A stretch of DNA of 40,316 bases from the NCBI RefSeq assembly GCF_004348595.1, contig NZ_SMKD01000042.1, forward strand, positions 1-40,316, read 5' to 3'. Shown here one piece after another: positions 1 through 6,205 of the stretch. The DNA comes from Micromonospora sp. KC723. GTDB lineage: Bacteria; Actinomycetota; Actinomycetes; Mycobacteriales; Micromonosporaceae. Position 1 is the first letter of the stretch. The number at the start of each line of letters is the position of its first letter. The notes below the pieces were generated by a model that made no database searches, had not been told where the DNA came from, and worked only from the letters and a program-made list of their open reading frames with translations. A program made the position numbers and the translations under genes.

Positions 1-937
1 GGGCGGACGCCGGCCGCGGCGGCGTCGGTGCGGGCTGCGCGGATGGTGCCGTGCTGGCCGGCGGAACCGTCGGCGCGACGGTAGCCCGCTGCTGGGCCGG
101 CGGGACGGCCGGCACCTGAAGGTGCGGAGGCGCCCACGGCGATGGCGCCGGGGTGACCGGTCCGACCTGCGCCACCGGTGCGGACTGCTGCTGCGGCGCC
201 GGTGGCTCCGGCACCGTGGACGCGGACGGTCCCGCCAGCGTCGGAGCCGTCGGCACCGGCCGCTGCTGCCGGGGCAACGGCACGCGCGGCGGCGGGGGCT
301 GGTGCGCCGGCGGTGGCCCCTGGTGGGTGCCACGGCTCACCGGGGCAGCAGGCTGCCAGCCTTGGCCGCCCGCGCTCTCCGGCCGGGCGTACGGGACGGG
401 CGCGGGTGGGACGACCAACCCGGGCCGCGCCACGGGATCCGGCGGCACGGGGCTGGCGTGGAGAACCGGTGGGGGAGAGCCGACGGGCGGAGGGGGAGGC
501 ATCGGCGCGGATCCCGCGCCGAGGTACCGGCGGGCGGCCCGCACCGCGGCATGCTGCTCACCCAACGTGGCCGGACCGTGGGTGGCGACCCGGGCGAAGT
601 TACGGCGTGCCTCATGCCGGTTGCCCAGTTCCTCGGCCACCTGGGCGAGGTCGAAACAGATGGCCAGCATGAGCGGATCGGCGGGGCTCCAGCGGCGCTC
701 CCCGGCGGCGTACGCCTCCTCGAGTACCCGGCGGGCGCCGGCCGGGTCGTCGGCCTCGCGGTGCATCCCCGCCAGCAGGTGGGCGGTGCTCAGCACCTCC
801 GGGTGGTCCTCTCCGTACCCGGGCCGGGCGGAGGCGATCGTGTCGGTGAGCAGGCGGCGGGCGGCCGGGAGATCACCGGCGGCCCGCAGGGCGAGGGCCC
901 GCTGCTGGACGACGGCGAGAGGAGAGGGCTGTGCCAC
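1..937 (-). CDS. TPR-repeat protein with proline-rich tail (partial, runs off left edge)
   Basis: Reading the minus strand from a GTG at 937 gives an open frame to the window edge. It begins VAQPSPLAVVQQRALALRA. The first ~130 residues are two to three tetratricopeptide-like helical pairs (LALRAAGDLPAARRLL; VLSTAHLLAGMHREADD; FDLAQVAEELGNRHEARR). After residue ~140 the protein turns into a long low-complexity Pro/Ala/Gln-rich region, probably a disordered linker or tail, and the stop lies outside the window. TPRs mediate protein contacts, and no catalytic motif is visible. Several very Arg-rich open frames on the opposite strand are shadows. A protein with this N-terminus next to a tRNA-Leu gene is, as I recall, usual in Micromonosporaceae. 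No strong Shine-Dalgarno precedes the GTG, so the start is likely but not proven. Confidence 0.75.
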   Translation of the reverse strand, partial: MAQPSPLAVVQQRALALRAAGDLPAARRLLTDTIASARPGYGEDHPEVLSTAHLLAGMHREADDPAGARRVLEEAYAAGERRWSPADPLMLAICFDLAQVAEELGNRHEARRNFARVATHGPATLGEQHAAVRAARRYLGAGSAPMPPPPPVGSPPPVLHASPVPPDPVARPGLVVPPAPVPYARPESAGGQGWQPAAPVSRGTHQGPPPAHQPPPPRVPLPRQQRPVPTAPTLAGPSASTVPEPPAPQQQSAPVAQVGPVTPAPSPWAPPHLQVPAVPPAQQRATVAPTVPPASTAPSAQPAPTPPRPASA

Positions 938-1146
938 GGCAGCAATGCTGCCCGTAGACCGTGCCCGGACGCTACCCGCGCCACCGCTGGCCCGATCTTC
1001 GCTAGCTTGAGCTGGGCGGATGCGTCGCACGGATGGTGATGTGCATGATCCACCTCGGGCGTGTACAGTAATGCCCCGTGCGGCCAACCAGGGCGGCCGG
1101 CCGGCGGGAAACCCGCCGCGACCGACCGGGTAGGCTGGATGAGTAG

Positions 1147-1230
1147 GTCCGGGTGGCGGAATGGCAGACGCGCTAGCTTGAGGTGCTAGTGCCCGTATAG
1201 GGCGTGGGGGTTCAAGTCCCCCCTCGGACA
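1147..1230 (+). tRNA. tRNA-Leu (anticodon GAG)
   Basis: Class II tRNA of 84 nt. Acceptor strands GTCCGGG (1147-1153) and CTCGGAC (1223-1229) pair with one G-T, and the discriminator is A1230. The anticodon stem CTAGC/GCTAG encloses loop TTGAGGT, giving anticodon GAG. A long variable arm precedes the T-arm with loop TTCAAGT. The 3' CCA is not encoded. The gene abuts the serine recombinase gene, which is convergent. Confidence 0.95.
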
Positions 1231-1232
1231 CG

Positions 1233-2750
1233 TTATTTCCACACGAACTGTGATGGTTGTTCGTGTTTTGCGTGATCCCCGTCCCGTTGGGCGGGGATTT
1301 TTGCTGTCGTGGCGAGGAAGCTCCCCGCCGGGGTGAGCGGGTAGATCGCGGTCTCGGCTTCGATGGTCCATGCGTGGTGGTCACACACAATGATCATGTT
1401 GTTGGTGCGTAAGTAGGCGGCCAGCTTTTCCGGGTCGGGGCTGCGCAGTGCGGGATGGCGACGGTGTAGCCCGCGGTCGTGTCGGATGCGGTCGAGCAGG
1501 TGGTCTTCCCGGATGTAGAGGATCTTCGGTTGGGTGGAGGTCCTGGTGCGGGTGCTCGCGTGTCCGTGGCGGCAGCGGTAGCCGGGTCGGCCGTGGACCC
1601 AGTGGGAGTCCATGATCCGGCCGCAGACGCCGCAGCAGACGAGGCCGGCCAGGATGTATCGGCGGGGAGTGCCGTCAGCGGGGGTGGGTGCGGTGTGGAT
1701 GGCCTGCACCGCGACGAACTGCTCCTCGGTGACCAGCGGTGGGTGGGCGATCTGGCGAGAGATGACCCAGTGCGGGGCGGTGTTCCAGCGCTGGATCTCC
1801 TGGTGTCTGGTGATGGTGCCGTCAGGCTCGATGTCGTCGTGGTCGGTGCGTTGCCGGTTCCAGACCTGGCGGCCGGTGTAGCGGGGGTTGGCCAGGATCG
1901 CCGCGACGGTGGTCAGCATCCAGCGTTGGCCGCTGCGGTGTGGGTTACGTGCCGGGTCGGCGCCGGACGGGCAGGGAACGCCGGTGTCGTTGAGGGCGCG
2001 GGTGATGCTTGCCACGCTGCGCCCGGCGAGCCGCTGCTCGAAAATCCACCGAACATGGGGCGCGGTGGCGGGGTCGGGTTCCAGGCGATGCAGACGGCGT
2101 CCCCAGGCGGCGTGAGCGCGGTTCGGATGAGGGCCTGCGTCCACAAGCCGATAACCGTAAGGCGGACGGCCGCCGAGATGTCGACCCTGCAACTCGGCCT
2201 GAGCGCGCATGGCCGCAGTGGTGCGATGCCGGGCCCGGGACACCTCCCGCTGGGAGCGCACACCCAGCAGGTCCAGCAGCGCCAGCTGTCGGGGGTTGTC
2301 GAAGTCCACCGGCCCGTAAGTTTCCGGCAGCCACAACTGCACGCCGTGCCTGAGCAAGGTGGGAGTCAACTGTTCAAGCTGCTGGCCGTGGAAGGCGCGC
2401 TCGTACTCACCGACGACGATCGCGTCGAACCCGCGTGCCGCGTCTGTCACCGCGGCGAGCAGCCGTGCCGCCTGCGGCCGGTCCGGCCAGGGCACTCGGC
2501 GGGAGACGCCCTCGTCGAAGAACTCCACCACGATCCGGCCATGACCGGCGACCAGGTCGCCGGCGTAGTCGCGTTGCCACCGGCACGACGACGCCCGATC
2601 CTGAGAGTCGACGGTGGACATCCGTCCATAGAACGCGAACCGCAGCCCATCCGCAGCCGGGGTGAACCGTTGTGGCCGTAGCTTCCGCTGCCCTGCGGCC
2701 CAGGACGAAAGAGTGCTCCGTCCCGGTTCTGCCGTCGTCCTCGTCGCCAT
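1233..2750 (-). CDS. Large serine recombinase (integrase-type site-specific recombinase)
   Basis: A 505-aa protein with the layout of large serine recombinases. The N-terminal resolvase domain has YGRMSTVDSQDRASSCRWQ, where the Ser of RMST is the predicted nucleophile, followed by IVVEFFDEGVSRR and a DAIVVGEYERAF segment. A recombinase domain (GGRPPYGYRLV ... SVASITRALNDTGVPCP ... ILANPRYTGRQVWNRQR) and a zinc-ribbon-like segment (LVCCGVCGRI ... YRCRHG) follow. These enzymes integrate and excise phages or conjugative elements by double-strand cleavage through a phosphoserine link. The ATG at 2750 is preferred over the GTG at 2771 because GGAGGT lies just upstream of the ATG. The TAA stop is 2 nt beyond the tRNA-Leu 3' end. 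This suggests that the recombinase sits at one end of an integrated element whose junction is at or near the tRNA. The coiled-coil tail looks short, so activity is uncertain. Confidence 0.85.
   Translation of the reverse strand: MATRTTAEPGRSTLSSWAAGQRKLRPQRFTPAADGLRFAFYGRMSTVDSQDRASSCRWQRDYAGDLVAGHGRIVVEFFDEGVSRRVPWPDRPQAARLLAAVTDAARGFDAIVVGEYERAFHGQQLEQLTPTLLRHGVQLWLPETYGPVDFDNPRQLALLDLLGVRSQREVSRARHRTTAAMRAQAELQGRHLGGRPPYGYRLVDAGPHPNRAHAAWGRRLHRLEPDPATAPHVRWIFEQRLAGRSVASITRALNDTGVPCPSGADPARNPHRSGQRWMLTTVAAILANPRYTGRQVWNRQRTDHDDIEPDGTITRHQEIQRWNTAPHWVISRQIAHPPLVTEEQFVAVQAIHTAPTPADGTPRRYILAGLVCCGVCGRIMDSHWVHGRPGYRCRHGHASTRTRTSTQPKILYIREDHLLDRIRHDRGLHRRHPALRSPDPEKLAAYLRTNNMIIVCDHHAWTIEAETAIYPLTPAGSFLATTAKIPAQRDGDHAKHEQPSQFVWK
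1241..1270 (+). terminator. Probable terminator of tRNA-Leu
   Basis: ACACGAAC (1241-1248) and GTTCGTGT (1259-1266) form a perfect 8-bp stem with a 10-nt loop, and the right arm runs into a TTTT tract (1266-1269). The hairpin lies 10 nt after the tRNA and inside the last codons of the convergent recombinase gene. Its position fits termination of tRNA transcription. Confidence 0.55.
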
Positions 2751-3240
2751 AAGGACCTCCACGATCGGCACATCTACCCCATCATGGTTCCCACGTCCAG
2801 AGTAGGAGGAACGCGCGATTCGCGCAGCTCTGTCACCCTTTCGGGCGGTATCGCCGGCCTCCGGCCGGTCGGCTGACGGACAGCGATCTAGGCACGGTCT
2901 GACGGCCAGCCCAGCTGCTGGATGAGGGCTCCGCCGGGGCGGCGCAGCGTGACAACGTAGCCGACCGTCAGTACGTTACGTGCTGGTTCAGCAACGCGGC
3001 GCCGCGTTCGGGCGCCGTTGCAAGGAAGGGCGTCAGATGAACTCACAGGTGCCACTGTGGTTCCCACGCTTCGCAAATGTGCCAGGCGTCCACTATTCCC
3101 CGCCGTCGGGGCTGGATGTGTCCAAGCTCAGGCAGCGCAAGGTGCGCCCGACCGTGAACCGCTGGCCGGACATGCCGCCGTCGCTGAGTTGGCCGATGCC
3201 GAACGGAATCACCAGTCAGGCCCCTGCTGGTGCTTACCGT
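2751..3240. other. Intergenic stretch, no convincing gene
   Basis: The region upstream of the recombinase would hold its promoter. A short plus-strand frame starting ATG at 3037, with GAAGGG upstream, encodes MNSQVPLWFPRFANVPGVHY and continues as a shadow over the transposase relics to the right. I do not recognise it and would not call it a gene. Nothing else is visible. Confidence 0.4.
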
Positions 3241-3374
3241 CTCAATGATTCCCGTAAGGCGACAACGACCCGGTGTTGCGCACCCTCGCCGAAGCTCTTG
3301 AGTTACCCGGTAGATGATGGCGGCGTTGTGTTTCTTGCCTTCGGCGCGTTTGCGGTCGTAGTAGGTGTGGCTGG
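3241..3374 (-). pseudogene. IS110-type transposase C-terminal fragment
   Basis: On the minus strand one frame reads SHTYYDRKRAEGKKHNAAII and then decays. This matches the Y-x-RKRAEGK-hnaA segment near the C-terminus of IS110-family (DEDD) transposases, as known from that family. The rest of the transposase is absent. Upstream it runs directly into a tyrosine-recombinase relic, so the boundary near 3374 is a recombination junction placed by eye. No start codon or terminal repeat is visible. Confidence 0.5.
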
Positions 3375-3668
3375 CGGGGCGGCGGCCTCGGCGGCGGTGG
3401 CGAACCCGGCGCGCAAGGAGGGGCCAGCGAGCTGGTCGACGACCTCGGCAGGTTGGCCGGCGGCCGTGGCGGTGCCTTCACCGTGCGGGCGACCTGCCGG
3501 TCGGTCAGTGCGCCGTCCCGTACCTTCCCGCCGAGGGTGATGCCGGACAGCAGAGGGTCTCGCCGGGGCGGTGGTGGCCGGGGCGGTGTAGGTCGTCGCG
3601 GCGGCCGGCGGCGTCGAGCCAGTCCAGCACGGCGCGGACCGGGCACAGCCAAGCCACCGGTACAACGG
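3375..3668 (-). pseudogene. Degraded tyrosine recombinase (phage-integrase family), several frameshifts
   Basis: Three minus-strand frames together spell pieces of a phage-integrase-type catalytic domain: VAWLCPVRAVLDWLDAAGR in one frame, DPLLSGITLGGKVRDGALTDRQVARTVK in a second, and DQLAGPSLRAGFATAAEAA in the third. The last resembles the usual H-S-LRAGFATAA box, with the His replaced by Pro here. At least two frameshifts are needed to join them. The region after the SLRAGF box, including the catalytic Tyr, is lost at the IS110 junction. It cannot encode an active enzyme. Together with the nearby serine recombinase it marks repeated integration at this locus. Confidence 0.6.
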
Positions 3669-3673
3669 TGAGG

Positions 3674-3731
3674 TCATGATCAGGGCGTCCTTCAAGTCGT
3701 TAGAACGACTCGAAGGACGCCCTGATCATGA
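3674..3731. repeat. 28-bp near-perfect inverted repeat
   Basis: Arms 3674-3701 and 3704-3731 match at 27 of 28 positions, with a 2-nt centre (AG). The single mismatch is at 3694. No T-tract follows on either side. It lies 88 bp downstream of the small secreted-protein gene on the minus strand and next to the recombinase relic. It could be a factor-independent stop signal, two head-to-head copies of one element end, or a recombination product. Confidence 0.8.
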
Positions 3732-3818
3732 AGCGATCCTGACGGACATCAGCTCAGGCGGCGGCCAGCCTGCGTCTCCTCTGCAAAGAACGCTTCGATC
3801 ACAGGAGGCCGAGGGCGT

Positions 3819-4334
3819 CTACTTGGTACCCATGGCACAGGCGACACCAGTCGGGTTGAAACCCACCTGCGTGCCTGACGTCTCAGTTGAGATCAATCTA
3901 GGATTGATCTTGCCCATGTAGGTCTTCCGGGTGATCTTGTATGTCTTCCTCGTCCCCTGCGCGTAAGCGCGGTATATCTGGTTGTTCGAAGTGAATTTCG
4001 GGGAGGTGCAGGCTGCCGTGACGGACACCGACGAACCTGAGCTCCAGCTAAGTTGACCGGCGACGAAGGACCGCGACGCGCCAAGGCTGAGGTCAATGCT
4101 ACGACTGACGGTTTTCGTCCACGAGAAGCTGCAGGTTCCACCTGTTCCCGCCGAGCACGTCGCCAGTTGGCCGCCTCGGTAACCCGACGTCGTCGACAGG
4201 ACACTCACCGAGTACTTGTAGGAGATCTCTGGCCCAACTGGATCGGCCGATGCCGGGGAAGCCGCAACGAGACTGCCCGACGTGAGGATGACAGCGCTTG
4301 TGAGCGCTACGATCCATCGCCGTGTTCTTACCAT
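3819..4334 (-). CDS. Small secreted protein of unknown function
   Basis: A 171-aa protein starting MVRTRRWIVALTSAVILTSG and continuing through a hydrophobic core to SPASADP, a typical Sec signal peptide with likely cleavage after ASA. The mature part is rich in Ser/Thr with alternating polar and hydrophobic residues (KTVSRSIDLSLGASRSFVAG; SWSSGSSVSVTAACTS), suggesting a beta-rich fold. It has four Cys (ATCSAGTGGTCSF; TAACTS; GVACAM), possibly two disulphides. The start at 4334 is chosen because GAAAGG lies ~10 nt upstream. An in-frame extension of 29 codons has no signal-peptide logic. I do not recognise the family. Similar amphipathic beta patterns occur in pore-forming toxins, but that is only a guess. 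Confidence 0.7.
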   Translation of the reverse strand: MVRTRRWIVALTSAVILTSGSLVAASPASADPVGPEISYKYSVSVLSTTSGYRGGQLATCSAGTGGTCSFSWTKTVSRSIDLSLGASRSFVAGQLSWSSGSSVSVTAACTSPKFTSNNQIYRAYAQGTRKTYKITRKTYMGKINPRLISTETSGTQVGFNPTGVACAMGTK

Positions 4335-4609
4335 ATGAAGGTGCCTTTCTATTATGGACAACGAACGCGCTACCGCTCCGAACCGGAGCACCGGAAGTGT
4401 GCCAGCGGAGGTTTGAGCCACACTTGCACGGGAATTGAATCTGCTGGCAGGGCCACGTTTTACGCTGGCCGGGCTTTGAAGTCGACGAACCCGACACCCG
4501 CCTCGTCGGCGTGGCGGTGAATGCCGGCGACGAACGCCCGCGTCGCGACCCGAACGCGAGTCGCGCTATGATGCCCCTCGTGCCGGGGCCAGGGATCTCC
4601 CGGGCCTAG

Positions 4610-4795
4610 ATGATCTCCGACCAGAGCCGCCAGCTCCGTGGCGTGGTGGCCAGTGCGCGCACCAGCTTGGTCGACTTCAGCGGCGCGAGGTTCTCCGGCG
4701 GCAGGGTCAACCTGGCAAAGCCCTTTGACTGGTCGAGCCCGCCGGAGGGGTTGGACCGGGCCTGGCCCGGCCTGCTGATCCCCTATCCGGAACAC
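4610..4795 (+). pseudogene. C-terminal remnant of a pentapeptide-repeat protein
   Basis: The frame from ATG 4610 reads LVDFSGARFSGGRVNLAKPF, which is two or three copies of the A(D/N)LxG-like pentapeptide pattern (VDFSG ARFSG GRVNL), followed by DWSSPPEGLDRAWPGLL, a common kind of tail in Streptomyces-type pentapeptide proteins. An in-frame TAG lies just before the ATG, and the frame continues into the IS30 relic, so both ends are damaged. Function cannot be inferred from the fragment. Confidence 0.4.
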
Positions 4796-5944
4796 CTCAA
4801 AAGATTGCTAAAGACCGGTTGCGCGGCCGGACCGTGCAGGCGGTCGAGCCGGGCGGCCAGGGCATCGAGATTAGCTTGGCTGTGCATGCTGAGATCGGTG
4901 CCCTTTGGTAGGTATTGCCGGATCAGCTTGTTGGTGTTCTCGTTGGTGCCCCGCTGTCATGGGCTGCACGGTGCGGCGAAGAAGACATCGACTCCGGTGG
5001 CTTCAGTGAGCAATCGATGACCGACGAGTTCCATGCCGCGGTCCCAGGTCAGAGTGCTGAGCTGGCGGGGATTCATCAGTGAGAACGCCTGTTGCAGGGC
5101 AGCAATGACCGTTGTGGTGTGTCGGCTGGGCAGCGCCACCATGGTCAGGTAAGCGCGACTTGCGGTCGACCAGCGTCGCGGCCTGGCTGTTCTTGGCTCC
5201 GACGATGAGGTCACCCTCGAGGTGGCCGAGCTCGCTCCGCGCGTCGGCCGCGGCAGGTCGCTCTTCGATCGGCCGTGCTCCGGTGATCTGGGAACGCCAC
5301 TGGCCCTTGACCGTGTTCTTCTTGTTCTTGCGGATGGGACGGCCCGTGCGCAGCTTGGCGCACAGCTCACGCGGGATCACCTTCCACCGGGGCGTGTAGA
5401 TCGCGCGGTAGATGCTTTCGTGGCTGATCCGCATGAGTGGGTTGTCGGGCTGCGTCCGCCGCAGATGCCCGACGATCTGCTCCGGGGACCACTCGGTCTC
5501 CAGCAGCTCTATCACCAGCTGACGCAGCACCGCGTTGTTCTGCAAGGAGGACGGTTTCGGGCGACGTGCCTGTTCCAGGGCGCGTTGCTCGGCGGCGAAC
5601 GCACAGTACTTCAGCCGGCCACCGTTGCAGGCGACCTTCCGGCTCACCGTGGAGGGAGGATGGCCGATGGACATGGCGATCGAACGCACGGAGGCGCCGG
5701 CATCGAGACCACGAGAGATCGATTCCCGGTCTTCGGGAGTCAACCGATCCGCCTGGCGCACCCGCTCGGCCGGTGCGATCCCGCCGTGATGCTTCAGCAC
5801 CGTGAAGACCGACCCGGGCGGCTTGCCCAGCCCTCGAGAGATCACGCTGATGGACTCACCGGCACGCCAGCGCCGCCACAAGTCTTCCTTCATCGCGTCC
5901 GACATTTCCGGCCGACCCATCCGGGCCACGATCCACCCATCCAC
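4783..5944 (-). pseudogene. IS30-family transposase, broken by a frameshift and a nonsense codon
   Basis: The minus strand encodes an IS30-type transposase. It has N-terminal helix-turn-helix repeats (SDAMKEDLWRRWRAGESISVIS; TPEDRESISRGLDAGASVRSIA with the IGHPPSTVSRKV box), a middle segment ISHESIYRAIYT, and a DDE catalytic core LGHLEGDLIVGAKN ... TWDRGMEL ... [19 protein letters not shown]. Two lesions are visible. The frame shifts near 5150 (LVDRKSR then AYLTMVALPSRHTT). A TGA at 4957-4959 stands where a Trp is expected before QRGTNENTN. The frame then runs to a TAG at 4783. The element is therefore inactive unless both lesions are sequencing errors. Confidence 0.85.
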
Positions 5945-5985
5945 CAGCAGCGTTGCGTTGATCGCCTGAATCTAAACCCCAAATC
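4783..5985. mobile_element. IS30-like element
   Basis: Extent estimated from the transposase plus short flanks. The left flank in element orientation (plus 5951-5980) carries the GTTGATCGCCTGAATCTAAA sequence that often precedes IS30-type transposases in actinobacteria. I could not align convincing terminal inverted repeats or a target duplication, so the ends are approximate. It appears inserted between a pentapeptide-repeat remnant and an ISAs1 transposase tail. Confidence 0.5.
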
Positions 5986-6111
5986 ATGGTCGCCCTACGC
6001 AACGCCGCCATCAGCGACCTACGCCTGACCGGGGCCACCAACATTGCCGCCGCCAACCGACACCACGCCCGCGACAGCACCCGCCCCCTGGCACTGCTCG
6101 GCATCACCTGA
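5986..6111 (+). pseudogene. C-terminal tail of an ISAs1-family transposase
   Basis: 42 codons read MVALRNAAISDLRLTGATNI then AAANRHHARDSTRPLALLGI, ending in a TGA. This matches the usual ISAs1 ending (LRNLAI..LR..GATNIA...RHHARDP.RPL.LLG). Everything upstream has been replaced by the IS30 element. A second copy of its last ~75 bp lies at 9034-9109. Confidence 0.75.
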
Positions 6112-6134
6112 CGACTCTGCCGGGCCCCTGCATG
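6057..6134 (+). repeat. Left copy of ISAs1 3'-end direct repeat flanking the SARP gene
   Basis: The stretch covers the codons for RHHARDSTRPLALLGIT and ~20 bp beyond. It aligns with 9034-9109 in the same orientation at roughly 85% identity by eye, with one 2-nt gap. The SARP start codon lies ~72 bp after this copy. Confidence 0.75.
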
Positions 6135-6205
6135 CCAGGGCGCCTGGCAGTCATCGCCTACGGTTAACGCGACCACCCGAGGTACCGGGTGGGAAGGGGG
6201 GCGTT

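Noticed and set aside
122..1039. Long Arg/Gly-rich open frames on the plus strand
   Set aside because: They are antisense shadows of the minus-strand TPR gene, with extreme composition and no domain.
1479..2681. 400-codon open frame opposite the serine recombinase
   Set aside because: Antisense shadow; the minus strand has all recombinase motifs.
4460..4600. Minus-strand frame reading AFVAGIHRHADEAGVGFVDF
   Set aside because: Looks protein-like but I could not tie it to any family, and it has no clear start.
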